From Cokeromyces recurvatus (Eukaryota > Mucoromycota > Mucoromycetes > Mucorales > Mucoraceae), in the NCBI RefSeq assembly GCF_025118155.1, contig NW_026251400.1:248001-312000 (forward strand): a DNA stretch of 64,000 bases, in the 5' to 3' direction. The notes under the pieces were generated by a model. The model was given only the letters and a program-made list of their open reading frames with translations. It was not told the DNA's origin and ran no database searches. Shown here piece after piece: positions 37,651 to 50,271 of the stretch (its first letter is position 1; each line of letters opens with the position of its first letter). A program made the position numbers and the translations under genes.

Positions 37651-39267
37651 TTATGATCTTGAAGAAGATGGCTGATTTCTGTTATTTTGATAATAACGAC
37701 GCCCTCTATTATTTTGGTAATTATGTGACGATTGTTCATTCCTATCTTGTTGCTGTTGTTGTTGTCGTGTAGCTAAAGCTTGTTGGCGATTGGGTTGTTG
37801 AATTTGTGCATCCTCAAGTGCATTAGGTGCAACATATAGATTTTTGTCAATAACAGGTGGAATAGGTTGAATTTCTGTACCTAATTCTCTTTCAATCTTG
37901 TAAAGGTTAAATCGATCTTCATAAGTAATCAAATTGATAGCTAAACCCAAGTGACCAAAACGACCAGAACGACCAATACGATGCAAATAAGTTTCAGCAT
38001 TTTTTGGGAAATCAAAGTTAATAACTACATTGACGGCTTGGATATCAATACCACGCGTTAATAAGTCAGAACAAACCAAGTTACGGCATACACCATTTCT
38101 AAAGTCATGAAATACTCGGTTACGATGACTTTGTAACATTTTAGCATGTGAATAAAAGCATGAATATCCCAATTCTGTAATTTTCTTTGCCAAAAGTTCG
38201 ACTCGATTTGTAGAATTACAGAAAATAATAGATTGATTAATTTGAAGCTAAGAAATGAAGTTAATACGATGAAGTATATATATAGAAGAATATATATATA
38301 TGTATATACCTTAGAGAATAAAGTATTTAAACAGTGCACTTTCTGTCTTTCTTCTACATAAGCATAATATTGAGTAACGCCTCTAAGAGTCAATTCATCC
38401 ATTAAATTAATTTCATAAGGCTTAACAAGATATTTGTCCTTAAAGTTTTTAACAATCATAGGAAAAGTAGCACTAAATAACATGATCTGTCTATCCTTGG
38501 GGAAAAAACTGATGAGTTGATCAATAATAGGTGTAAATTCAGGTGATAAAAGTTTATCAGCTTCGTCCATCACAAATGTAGTAGCTTCACTAAAATCTGC
38601 AACATTCTTTGAGGCTAAATCAAGAATACGACCAGGAGTACCTACAACGATATGAACTACTTCACCAAGACGCATAATATCATCTTTAAGTGTTGTACCA
38701 CCTGTAGTCACCATCACTTGAATATTAAGATGTTTGCCTAATGTTTTACATACTTGAGCTGTCTGAAGAGCTAGTTCACGTGTAGGAACGAGCAATAAAG
38801 CTTGAATCTTTGATTTCTTTGAATTTATTTTTTCCAATGTAGGAATGACAAAAGCTGCTGTTTTGCCCGTTCCATTCTTGGCTCTGGCTAAAATATCACG
38901 TCCAGTAAGGGCAATAGGAATAGCTTCTTCTTGAATAGGCGAAGGTCGCTCAAAACCAGCCTCAAAGATGCCCATCAATAATTCTCTTTTTAAAAAGTAA
39001 TCTTCAAATTCATTCCCTTTTGTAGCTGTTACATCCTTTTTTATTATTATTATTTTATTGATCAACATCTGTACTCAACACTACAGTATCTGGTGTTTTT
39101 ACCTCTGTTTGAGGTCTCGTATCTTTTTTAGGAAGAACGAGATCCTTTTTCCAATTGTCATTTTCATGGCTTCAAGAAGAAAAAAAAAAAAAAAAATGAG
39201 AATTGTAACGCTTAGACATTTGTATTGCAAATTTTCTTTACCTTAACTGCTGTTGTTCAAAGGCCAT
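37651..39267 (-). CDS. DHH1: DEAD-box RNA helicase DHH1/DDX6
   Basis: Exons 39267-39242, 39169-39103, 39035-38310 and 38247-37651, in phase for 471 aa. N-terminal motif [18 protein letters not shown] is the hallmark of the DDX6 family. Core motifs: [13 protein letters not shown] (Q), [10 protein letters not shown] (I), PTRELALQ (Ia), TPGRILDL (Ib), VMDEADKLL (II), LFSATFP (III), [20 protein letters not shown] (V) and [10 protein letters not shown] (VI). The C-terminus is Gln/Asn/Arg-rich ([21 protein letters not shown]). DHH1 acts in cytoplasmic P-bodies, promoting decapping and translational repression of mRNA. Length matches the family (about 480-510 aa). The open frames reading through introns 2 and 3 are not coding. 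Confidence 0.95.
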
Positions 39268-40464
39268 TTTTTAGAAATACTATAAAATAAAGAAGTAGAT
39301 ATATACAAACTATGTAGATGTATTTTGTATTAATATTAATATAAAAAAAAATAAGAAAAAAAAATAGAGAACACGTATGTAAGGAAATTTAATGAATTTG
39401 TGCTGACATCATGTATCGGGTTTTGTTCAACAAACTCAGTAGAAATTTTAAATTGTTTATTTTTGCTGATCCTTTTGCGCAATTTGAATGCCGATCACAG
39501 TAATTTCAGTAAGTTGAGGCACCTACTATGGATTACCATTTATGAAGGAATTATGATATGATAAACAAGTAAAAATTAAAGAAGGAGAAGTCAATGTTGG
39601 CGCTAATAATGAAATCAAATACTTTGAATGTAAACAGAGTAGTTGCTTTTACAAATATAACTAATTAATTTCGAAATACTTTCAATAAAAGATACAAGGA
39701 CCTGACAATGATGAGAGACGTGAACCTTTCGTATCTTAGAGTATAACAAACTAAGTCTAGATATGTAATATATAGTTTTACATATAGAAGAAACAAAGTG
39801 CCATTTTCAATGAGGCTGTTATCTGCTAAAACTTTGAAAGAAATCATGATTTTTATAGGATAAGCATATTAAGTGTGTTTTATTCATGTAATTTACCTTA
39901 AAGCTCAAATGAATATACTCACAAATATAGCTGAAAAAGAAAAAAGAAAACTACTAATGTTCACGATTCTATTTGAGAAAATAAAGTCATATAGAAATAT
40001 TTTTTTGTTTTTCGTTATTAATTGATTAAACTTAGGTTTATTATTTGCTTATGTAAAAGCATCAACTTATAAAAGTAAACACAAAAAGGAAACTTATCGT
40101 TGTATTCTTTTTCTATATAACAGCATATATATATATATTTTTTCTTTTTAGATATATTGAACTATTATCTTTACATGCAGTAAAAGTATACAAAAGTGAA
40201 AGCTGAAGCATCACAAAAGGGGATATGTTTTGTTAATATAGCGATTCAGAAGAGTTTCTGAGCTTTTTTTTTTTCTTTCTTTCTTTCTTTCTTTCTTCAG
40301 CTTATTAATTATGTAAAAAGCGGATATTAAATTGATTACAAATATATGAAACTTCACTTCATGGTGTATTACTAAACATAAATCATTTAAATTGAAAACT
40401 ATTTTATTATTTTACTCTTTTTTTTATTACTCATTATATATATTCTAAAAAAAAAAAAAAAAAT
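39268..40464. other. Intergenic, divergent promoter region
   Basis: Between DHH1 and RIB1, which diverge. Contains (TTTC)n at 40275-40298 and an A run immediately before the RIB1 start. No gene seen. Confidence 0.6.
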
Positions 40465-41666
40465 ATGAGCTCAACTTTATTTACATTATTTGGCATGAAC
40501 GTGGTGAGTGATTCACCCGCACATTGTAATAAAAAAAATGATCATCCACCTACGATCGAAGAATACATTGATTTTTTAAAGAATCAAGTCCATTCCCCTC
40601 GTGCTGTTACACCTCGATTAGTCCCTGATAGTGAAATAAAGATTCAATGTCAAGTAAGGGCTCGTATTCCTACTACTGAAGGTGGAGAAATGTTTGTTTA
40701 CTTGTACAAAAATAATCAAGACTCTAAGGAGCATTTAGCTATTGTTTATGGCGATGACATTCGTTCGCAATCGCTTGATAAAACTTGGGAAAACGAGACA
40801 ATCATGAATCGTATTGTGCGTGGTGCATATTATGGACGCCTCGAGGAAGTTGTAACAGAGGAATGTCGTGAATTAAAATTAACAGAGAATCAAGAAGCTT
40901 ATTTGGAAAGTCAGCAGGCAAAAGCTAAAAAGGCTTGGAAGCAGCAATCTGAACCACCTATGGTACGTATTCATTCAGAGTGCTTTACAGGTGAAACAGT
41001 CCACTCTGCACGTTGTGATTGTGGTGAGCAGTTGGATAGTGCTATGGCTCAAATGCAAGAGGCTGGTAGAGGTGTTATAGTTTACTTAAGGCAAGAAGGC
41101 AGAGGTATTGGATTAATGGAAAAACTAAAGTAAGTACCCTTTTGGAAAAAAAAAAAGAAAGAGAAAAAAAAAGAATATTAAAAGAAAACCTTTCATTTTT
41201 ACTTATAACATAAATTTGAAGAGCCTATAATTTGCAAGATTTAGGTCATGATACAGTAGCTGCTAATGTATTATTAAAACATCCAGCGGATGCTAGAACA
41301 TATGGTATAGCGAATGCAATTTTGAAAGATCTTCGACTGAAAGAGATACATTTGTTAACTAATAATCCGGATAAAATTAAACAATTGGAATCATTTGGGT
41401 CCATTAAGGTCGTGAAACGTAAATCGATGATACCCCGTTCATGGTTTTTCATGACAGATCTGGTCGGTAATGGGGGCAGTAACACTAATAGTGCAATGCC
41501 TTCACCTTCTATTATTAAAAAGGAAATTTTGGATCATCACAGTCTAGAAGGTTCACCTGTGTTATCTTCAGGAGCATCAACACCAAGAAATGAAATGGAT
41601 AAATATTTAGCGGTGAAAGTAAAAAAAATGGGTCATATTCTAGATTTACCAGATGATTTGGCCTAA
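40465..41666 (+). CDS. RIB1: GTP cyclohydrolase II
   Basis: Two exons, 40465-41129 and 41222-41666, in phase for 369 aa. The enzyme opens GTP to 2,5-diamino-6-ribosylamino-4(3H)-pyrimidinone 5'-phosphate, formate and pyrophosphate, the first step of riboflavin synthesis, in the cytosol. Visible active-site elements: [21 protein letters not shown] with the zinc ligands Cys in ECFTG, RC and [13 protein letters not shown]; and, across the junction, [16 protein letters not shown], then DARTYGIA and LLTNNPDKI. The N-terminal 110 residues and a Ser-rich C-terminal tail (about 60 residues) extend beyond the catalytic core, as in fungal homologues. The intron splits the Lys codon of KLKAYNL. Confidence 0.95.
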
Positions 41667-42775
41667 TACTACTGTTTAGAATGTTCATATATTAAGCAAT
41701 GAAAAAAAAAATAATAATAAACAAGTTGATATATAGCGCTAGAGTTTGTTGTATTGTCTTAACCACTAGTAGTATCATAGAAGGATCATTTTACTAATTG
41801 AATAATAGGAGTAATGGGTGTAGGGAAAAAAAGTGCTTTATGAGACAAATAGTCTAATTCATAAGGAATAGTATAGACGTCAGGCTAAGAGAGTTACCAA
41901 GGAAACGCTGTTAAAGTAGTGTTCTTAAGCTTTTTATGAGAAAGCTAATCGAGCCTTAAACACTTTATCGAAAAAGTCTCTTTGTCTGATAATAATGGCA
42001 TAGATCTCCTCTTCACAATACTGAAAGAGATAAACTAACTTTTCGGATTATTTACTACATATTAGTTTTATTTTTAATCAAATACTCATATGTACATATT
42101 ACTGCCTGATTTTTAATATTACTTGGCCATAAACCCTAATAAACGTATATTATTATGAAAAGTTATTACCGTCGACCTTACAAACGTAAAATATATCAGC
42201 AATGTACTTTAAAATAGCATAAAGCTTCAGTTAACTGGCTTTAAAATAATACACTATTCAGTCCGTAAGCTAAAGTTAACCTATAGTTAATTGTTGATTG
42301 ATAATATTCTTTTAAATGACTTGAACCTAGTATTCGCTCTTCTTTTCTAGTCGACTTCAGTCCTTTAATAATCATCAGAATATGTATAGCATATTAATAA
42401 TAACTTTCAGAGTATAAATAAACTTTTTTTTTTTATGCATTTATCTTTTTCTTCTCAATGGGTGACCTTTGTTGACGATAAATGAAGTAATCTAGTAGAT
42501 AATTTGCAATATGGCAATAGTCTTCCAAAGATGGATCAAGAAAAAATTATACCTTACTAAAATACAAGTATCAACTTAGATCCTTTTATTATAGAAGGTG
42601 TTATAAAAGAAAATGTGGCTTATAAATTCTAATTGGATATAGTATAATGTGACTTTTAATACTTGTTTTATAGACCATTTACAGAATTCAACCTAAAAAC
42701 AAATAATCAACTACCATTGATTGCTTTTTTTTTTTTTTTTCCTTTCTCAAACTAAAAAAATAAAATAAAATAAAA
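41667..42775. other. Intergenic
   Basis: AT-rich spacer between two plus-strand genes, with a T run at about 42725-42740 and (AAAAT)n just before the next start. No gene seen. Confidence 0.6.
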
Positions 42776-43372
42776 ATGGTCCCTAAGAGTAAGTTATATT
42801 AGTTAGCAAAAAGTCAATTATTATACTTATTTTTATATAATCTAGAGCGTCAAAGTAAACGTATTCGTCTTGCACATAAATATAGAATTGCTGGTCGTAT
42901 TAAAGATGCCCATCGTAAAGAACGTAGAGCAGCAAAGAAAAATCCTTCTACACATCATAGTAAGCATTATATATAGTTTTACATATATGTATATCTATTT
43001 ATATAACATTTATTTATAACTAATGTGAATATCAATAGAAGCAAAAAAAGATCCCGGGATTCCTAATGAATGGCCTTTTAAGGAAGAACTTTTAAATGAG
43101 ATTCAGGCACAAAAGCTTCAGGTATATACTGTAACATCTGTATTTTTTCAATAATTTTTAATCTTTTCTCTTTTGTTTATTTATAGGCAGAGGAAGAAAA
43201 ATTAAAAAACAAACAAAAAACACAAGTAGAAAAGGCAAAGGCAAAGAAAGCAGCAAGGAAAGCAGAAATTGCTGCCAATATTGCTGCTGCAAAGGCTGCA
43301 AAGGCCGCAGCACAAGCAGCAATTTCTGCATCAGACGAGAAAAAAGCATCAAAGAAAAAAAGCAAAGATTAA
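42776..43372 (+). CDS. Stand-alone Grn1/nucleostemin N-terminal domain protein
   Basis: Exons 42776-42788, 42846-42959, 43039-43121 and 43187-43372, in phase for 131 aa. The first 75 residues match the basic Grn1 domain found at the N-terminus of nucleostemin/GNL3-type nucleolar GTPases: [26 protein letters not shown], then [20 protein letters not shown]. In those proteins a circularly permuted GTPase domain follows. Here the frame ends after an Ala/Lys-rich coiled-coil-like tail ([13 protein letters not shown]). The domain mediates nucleolar targeting and pre-60S association, so a nucleolar location is inferred. The 3' flank (43373-43471) contains no GTPase motifs. Confidence 0.85.
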
Positions 43373-43471
43373 AGCCAGCGTATTATATATATATATCCAT
43401 ATATATTAATACATATTCATATATATCTGTTGTATACATATTATTAATTAAAAAAAAAAAAAGCGAGTTTA

Positions 43472-44764
43472 TTATTTTTTATTATTCCAATATGAATTCG
43501 TGGCATCTAAGCTTGATGTTGAATGCTCATCATGAAATGGATTTTCTTCGGTTATAGTAGTAGCAAAAGAACGATTGTTAGGTGTGGAAGGGAATTTTTG
43601 AATATCTTCATTATCACTAGTATCATTGATATCTTGTTGCTTACTTTCAACTTGTTCTAATGGTATAGATAAATTATTTGCAACAGTCAGAATAGTTCTT
43701 ACAGAAGCACTTCGACTCAATAAACCATTATTATTTGTTTCGCTGATTGTTCTTACTGAATTGACACGCATAATTTGTGGTTTGGCTCTTGTCACTTGAA
43801 TGACTTGAACTGAAGGTGTATTTTCTCTTATTGATTGACAATGTAATGATGAGTCTACTGTTGAAACAGAAAAGGTAGATGAATTTCTGTTTTCGTTTGT
43901 GGTAGCAATGCTATTTCTATTATTATTATTAGTATTAGTAGTAGTAGTAGTGGTAGTAGTACTATTAAGCTGAGATAGTCTTGGATTATTAGATAATATT
44001 TCCGATATTCTTTTATTTTGAAATGCAATTCTTGATTCAAATTCTTCGGGAATATTTGAATTTAATGTTGTAGTCATATGAGTACCATTAGCCGTTGAGT
44101 TTGATAACACAATAGATTTTATTTTTGTATTAGGAAGAGGATTTGTGACAGAAATACGCTGGTGTGATAAAGCAGCAATCACAGCTGGATGTGGAGTAAT
44201 TGATTGTTCTTGTTGCTGACTTTTTTTATTATTTTCACTAAAAGCTAAAAAGGGTAATAATTTGCCTCTACTGCTCTGTTTTTTACTTCGTTGCAAATAA
44301 CCATATATAATGATGCCGAGGATGATGCCTATTCCTACTAATCCACCAATAATACCACCTACTAATGTACCAGTATTATTTTCTGTCGAAGAATTATGAA
44401 CATTGGTTGAATTAGCATCGGTCGTAGTACTCGGTAAAGGTGGTAAACCTAAAAGTTCCCGGTTCATACAACGTGAAGCAGGGCAGATACCACAGGTTGT
44501 CATTGTTTTTAAAATACATGTTTCATCAACATTACAAATAGGTGTACATGTAGCTATACAATTAACTGGTGCACATGAACTTGTATTATTATTATCTGTC
44601 GTATAAATGTATTAATAATTAAAAACAAAAAAAGAAAAGAAATGAAATGAAACTTGTTCAAATATTATTTCCATACTTTGTGCTATAACTGAGTCTATAT
44701 TTCTCACAGCAAATAAGAAGATTACAGGAATGGCTATTGTTTGATCTCGAATAATGTTCAACAT
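43472..44764 (-). CDS. OPY2: Opy2-like membrane anchor protein
   Basis: Two exons, 44764-44677 and 44595-43472, in phase for 403 aa. A signal peptide (AIPVIFLFAV) precedes a small Cys-rich ectodomain with eight cysteines (residues 37, 42, 46, 50, 56, 64, 67 and 72) in the Opy2 spacing, including CAPVNCIATCTPIC and CGICPASRC. A single TM follows (about 105-128, Gly/Ile-rich) and then a long Ser/Thr/Asn-rich cytosolic tail with a Thr repeat and an ENPFHDEHS end. In yeast, Opy2 recruits the adaptor Ste50 to the plasma membrane in the HOG osmosensing pathway. That role is inferred here from the Cys pattern and architecture. Confidence 0.82.
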
Positions 44765-45863
44765 TGCATGTGTGTGTTGTATTATTGGTATACAACAACA
44801 ACAAGTAAAATTATATTATATTACTATAAACCTGTTATGTAATAAAGTAGTAGCAATAAGATATTATACAAAATAGACTAATAATTCAAGAGGCATAAAA
44901 GCGTAAAAATACAATTAATTATTATATGTTGTAATAATGAAATTTTATTATTATTGCTATATGTCATACAAAAGGAAAGGGGCAGTAGTAGATCTTATGA
45001 GAAGAAGCTCCAGATGTAATATTTATTATTTTCCCGCTCATTAAAATAATGTTACACTAGTAACATAAAGTGTAATATATAGCATCTGAATAAATTCTTT
45101 CAAAAGTTTAAACAGTGTGTGTATCTAAACACTTATTTTATTTATAAGCGAATAAATATAATACTTTATATGTATACTTGATTGATTTATTATACTGTTT
45201 TCTTTTTACTCAAATCTGTTCAAGGAGAAAAGAAAAAAAAAGGGAAAAGAGGTAGATAAAGAGTACGAAACAAGTTAGAGGAAAGGAATGGCCCAAGCTT
45301 CTTTAAATTTAGATAACAAGGTAGTTTCATTTCGAGGAAGAACTACTCTTAATAATTAGTTGTTGGGTATAGAAATCACCAGTAACAATATTGATTCATA
45401 AGAAATACTTGTCTGTTAGTTTGATCATAAAAATTAAAAAAAAAAAAAAAAAAAAAAAAATGAAAAAACTCAAAATCCTGTAACAATATAATGTGTTAAC
45501 TATTTTTTTCTAATTGCTTAATATCTGCAATTTTGTAGTGACAATTTAGTTTCCTTCTCACCTTTGCATAGCAATATCTTTTGTATTTAGCTTCAACTAC
45601 TGCAACATTGATCTTGCTTTCTGTATGGCTTCTGCCACTCTTAATTGTTTTGAGAATACTCGTTTTGATGATAGATAATAAATGAAGATGGTTGTATTTA
45701 TTATAATAGAAAACCTTTTTTTAACTTCAGTATCGAAATAACAAATATTTGTTATATAATAAGTCCATTTATCCCTACTTGGTCTACAAGTTAACATGTA
45801 TATTTTAATTAAATAACTATAAAATATTCCAAGTATTAAGCATATATAGTAGACTATATTATT
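44765..45863. other. Intergenic, with possible decayed coding fragments
   Basis: The first part is AT-rich, with an A run at 45436-45460. Between about 45500 and 45800 the minus strand has short open stretches (KRVFSKQLRVAEAIQKARS) that look protein-like but are broken. They could be relic sequence linked to the neighbouring pseudogene. Confidence 0.4.
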
Positions 45864-48011
45864 TTAATGAAAAACCAGCAATAGGTATGCCCTAATTATT
45901 TTACTACTGTTGTCTGGCCTAATTGGCGAGCTATTGATTTGCAAATGACTTGATTTTTTGATGTAAATCTGCGGCAATTTAATTAAGGTATTTATTTTGA
46001 AGTGATCACACAGACTTGTGACTTTTACGTTCCCCTCCAACTTCCTAGACTTTTTCTTCATATTATTAATGTGTGATCCTTGTAACTCATTAATAGCTTG
46101 ATATGATTCTTTTATTAGTTTCTAACAAAAGATATTAATGATAAATAAAATGTCAAAATATGGATCAAGTATATCTTACTCTAAATCGCCAAAATAGATT
46201 AATCAACTCTCTCAAGTTTTCCTCTGACGTTTTTGATGCTGTTGGTACTTTGACTAAACCAATACAATTGATTACATAAATTTTGCTTGCCGGCATAAAT
46301 GCTCTCCAAATCCTGATCTTTGTTGCTGAAAAATACCATAAAATAAAACGTTAGTGGATATGTCGTTAAAGAAAGGAGAAAATACAAACGTGTTGCCTGA
46401 ACAAAAAAAGAACCCATTTTTTTTTTTTGAAACTTTCCATATCACCATAGTAGAACCTTCGCCCGATGATATGCAGCATAGCGACAAGGCCGTATCCAGC
46501 CTTGATATAATCTTGAGTTTCTTTTAGATCGTTTTGTTAAAGTAAGGGAACTGTTGTTTCCAAGATTGCTATTTCGATCTCACTTTCTGTATTTGAAATG
46601 ATACCATCAGCATTATAGAAATGTCGATTGTCATCGTAGATCAAATTTAGCTCCTGGGAAACAGCGTCTGATCTCTTTTCACCTAATGAAAACTTAGTAT
46701 TCTGGATTGATTTTGATAAAGAGTTTAGAATTGGCCACAGAATATAGTAGTTGTAACTTGTTTCGTTATTATAAACATCACTATCGTCAATAAACAATCC
46801 ACTGACGCTATAATTAGGAAAGCTAAAGTAGACACTACAGAACCTGAATGATCAATTAAAGACTTATAATGACTGTATAACGGTATGAAAAAATTTCATA
46901 AATGGATTGTTTGACTTAAATACAGGCGAGGCCGTTTCAACCAGTACTTTATTTGAGGAAAACTCATCCGAAAGAGCCTAACAAACATTTGGGGGGTGTT
47001 AATGGATATCACTATTTTACAATGTTAGTTGATATTCCTACTCACGATAGTATCAAATATGTTATTGTAGAATCTATTATCTTTAATGAATGAGCACGAT
47101 ATCTCTTCAAATGTGAGTCCAGTTTTTTTGATTAAATTTTTGGGGTAATATTCTCGTGTTATCCTGGAGCCAAGCTTGTTTCCAAGTTGAATAATGTTTA
47201 AATGTTCCAAGCTATAATAAAACGATATGTTCAATAAAGATGTCGAGCCAAATTAATTTCATACATACCTATACTTATTGATATCACCATCTCTCTGCAT
47301 AGTATCAAGGATTTTCTTCCATATATCCCAGACATTCATCTCAATATCTTCTTCTACTACTATTTCTTCTTCACTTTCCTATCCGCGGTAAAAAAAAAAA
47401 TACACACACACAGGAATTAGATTTGGATTCTTTTCCTCCAAAGTCATTGTATACTCACTGTATCTTCCCACGGATCATAAAGTGATGGATCGTAATGTTC
47501 TGGTGACAAAGATAGATTAGAGTGTGTTGTTGGTAATACTTCCAATTGTGCCTCTGTTAAAGATGTTTGTGGATCCTCAGTAACTTTTCTTTTCTTGTCG
47601 TATTGTTCAACTGTTATTGCGCTATGTGCTTCCATTACGTTAGTAGTTCCGTAGTTGACATAATGGATATGGTTGACGGTAGTTTTTGATGGGTCTTCAG
47701 TGGGCTATTTATGAACAACGTTAGTATTTTACATATTACAAAGAAAAAACAATTAACATTACTTTATTATTGATCTCTTCCAATAAATTTTCAACATATC
47801 TTTTCACATCGTTGTCTTGTACACATTGCTTTATGTTGTTGAGACATAGTTTATACTGATTAATTACTTTATCAATTTTTAAGGACATGCGATTTTTAAG
47901 TTGACAATGTTGCATAAAATCTTTGAAACTCCAGTTAGACAAACTGTTTTGTTTAAAGAATTCGAGCTCTTTTTTGTTTGGCAAAACAACTTTACTATTC
48001 AGGTCAAGCAT
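45864..48011 (-). pseudogene. Decayed multi-exon PD-(D/E)XK-like gene of a Mucorales repeat family
   Basis: Minus-strand exons, by frame and splice signals: 48011-47763, 47704-47459, 47378-47269, 47211-47046, 46979 to about 46930, about 46843-46390, about 46325-46205 and about 46136-45864. The product starts MLDLNSKVVLPNKKELEFF. Later segments are FIDDSDVYNNETSYNYYILW, GEKRSDAVSQELNLIYDD, NADGIISN...EIAILETT, IKAGYGLVAMLHIIGRR, FFVQAT + PTKIRIWRAF and SKIYVINCIGLVKVP. The D-x(n)-E-x-x core (NADGI ... AILETT) is suggestive of a PD-(D/E)XK nuclease fold. I associate this arrangement with a large uncharacterised family repeated in Mucorales genomes. An in-frame TAA follows ETTVPLL (46537) and a frameshift lies at the A12/T7 runs (about 46406-46430), so the copy is probably dead. 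Some exon ends are approximate. Confidence 0.6.
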
Positions 48012-49418
48012 TTTATTAAAGAGAAGAAAGCTGTTTTAGGAGTGATGCATTTTTTTTTTGTTTATTAAATGACGATATCATCAAGTCACGCGTATTTTCT
48101 AATTTTATCAGGTTTTGTTTTGTGCTGATGGAGTGTTTGCTTGGCTAAGTAAGATATTAATAATAACTAAGTTTGAAGATGAGCTAAAAGGAGAGGTGAA
48201 ATGCCTTGATTATAGAGAGCTTCTTCTAGATATTGTTGTATCAAACGAGTAGCAGAGTATCTTCTTTTTTTTTGTCAATAACTTTCTTATATTTTTGTTT
48301 TCATGGAAGAAAACATAAGGCAATATAGTCTATTATATCACAATTGATATATTTGTATAAATATTTAAGTATAGTGTCTGCTCTCATTTTTCTTTAACTT
48401 ACTCTGCATGCTACCAACACAACTGTCAAGTTCCATCTATATCAGTTCTTCATCCGTATTGGACATATCTTGTGAGATAATCAGGCTCTTGACAAGACTT
48501 TTTTAGTGACACATGAACAGATTCGACCGACAAATGAAGATCACAAACAGGTGATCCTATTTTGAAGGCTCTTTTCTTTTTTAATACTTCGCTAGGACAA
48601 GTTATGCGGGCTTTTTCTGGTATATCCCAACACCTCAAAGCCATCCATCTTTAACCCTTTTATGAACCTTTCAAATTGAACTTGGTAGTTGCCAATATAT
48701 TAAGCCGAAGAAAAAAAAACATTATAAACATAATGTCAACACAAAGTGTTAGATTATTTTCTCTTCTTTTCGTTAGTCAGTCTATGTTTACAACAATATA
48801 TACCTTGATCATAAGATATACAATTTTATACTCAATTCAAACGACTTGAGACCTTGCAGTTTACTTGATCTCTGAGCCTTTAAAAACTATACACCATTTG
48901 TTTATTGCAAACTGTGTAAAAGCTCCAAGTCTCTCTCTCTCTCTCTCCCTTTCTTTTTTTTCTTCATATAAAGTCGTATATCGCGTTGTTATGTTAAAAA
49001 ATGTCCTTTGAAGACACTTTATTTCACTCATAACCCGTCTCGTTACGAGGATCAGTCATGAAAAAAAAATTAAAATAAAAACTACTACAAACTGAAATTT
49101 CTTTTGTAATATCCATCCTACTGACTGTATTTATCTTTACTTTAACAGCCTGAAACATGGTTATTCATACTATAGGAACAGCAATGAAAAAAAAAAGAAT
49201 ATTCATCATAGTAATAGGACTATTACTTCATCGGCTAAAATATAAATTAAGCTTTTTCCCCCCCAAATTACTTTTACCAGGGAAATTTTGATTACTGTCC
49301 TTTTTATTCTATTTTGTTATTTAATGAGAATCAAAGACTCTCCAAAAAAAAAGCGTTTCATTTACATGTTTATTCATTATTTAAAATATATATATATATA
49401 TATATATAACTTTATATT
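48012..49418. other. Intergenic
   Basis: Contains a 64-codon minus-strand open frame at 48450-48644 (MALRCWDIPEKAR...), whose coding status I cannot support, a CT repeat at 48932-48947 and AT-rich spacer. Confidence 0.45.
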
Positions 49419-50271
49419 CTAATATGCTCGGGTATCCATTTGTTGATCATTTTCGTATGTTTTTCTCATTCGTTTTTGACGGCTTAAAAAGCATAAAGAA
49501 AAACAAAGTAGAATAGTTACAATAAACAAAAGAATTGATGACGCTAATGTCATCCATATTGAACGCCCTGCAGACACTGTAATTCTTAAAACCAAATTTA
49601 ATAGTCCACCATATAATTCATCTTTGGCTGTATTAATCTTGTTTTTAACGATATGATAGATAACTAATTGAACAACAAAGGTAGCGATACAAAGTAAGAG
49701 AGTAATTAAAGAAATCAAAGGCAGTATGAGTTTACGGAACCAGCTATATTGATATTTGACTCTATTGATTGTAAACAGGTGAATAAAGTAGGCGCATAAT
49801 AAGATAAAAATAAAAACGACAGATGGAATAAATATGCCGCCCTGTAGACCAGTAATATCTGTTTGAAGTTCAGGAGATAATTGCTCTTCTAACATTTGTA
49901 ATATACCAGTACTATCTATATAAAGATATATTAATAAATGTATAAATATTAATATAAATATAATGTAATGATATGTGTGTATATAAATATCTATATAATC
50001 TACCATATCTATAACCAAAGCTGGGTGGTGTACAAACTGTCTCATCATTCTTTGTACCTTGACATATAACAAATATAGCTATTGTAAGATAGTCTGGTAT
50101 TTCATTTAATATTGAAATTCCATTTGTTCTTGATGAAAGCATGTCTAGATTTACTTTAGCAAGATACACAGACCATAATCCCTTAAAATTTCCCAGAATA
50201 GAAAGAAGCTGTAAAATAAAACTTGCTATTATTAATAAAGTAATGATGATTTGGAAAAATCGTAAAATCAT
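49419..50271 (-). CDS. SUR7/PalI-type four-TM membrane protein
   Basis: Two exons, 50271-50004 and 49915-49419, in phase for 254 aa. TM1 is at the N-terminus (FQIIITLLIIASFILQLLS). An extracellular loop with GNFKGLWSVYLAKV and a Cys pair (ICQG...TVCTPP) resembles the loop of SUR7/claudin-like fungal proteins. Three more TM segments follow (GIFIPSVVFIFILLCAYFI, LPLISLITLLLCIATFVVQ and MTLASSILLFIVTILLCF), then a basic cytosolic tail. SUR7/PalI proteins mark eisosomes or sense pH at the plasma membrane. The exact subfamily cannot be set. The 88-nt intron is almost pure AT, with TATATAG at its end. Confidence 0.75.

Noticed and set aside
48450..48644. 64-codon minus-strand open frame (MALRCWDIP...)
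   Set aside because: No family, no splice partners and no neighbouring motif; it could be a fragment of a relic but is not supportable as a gene.
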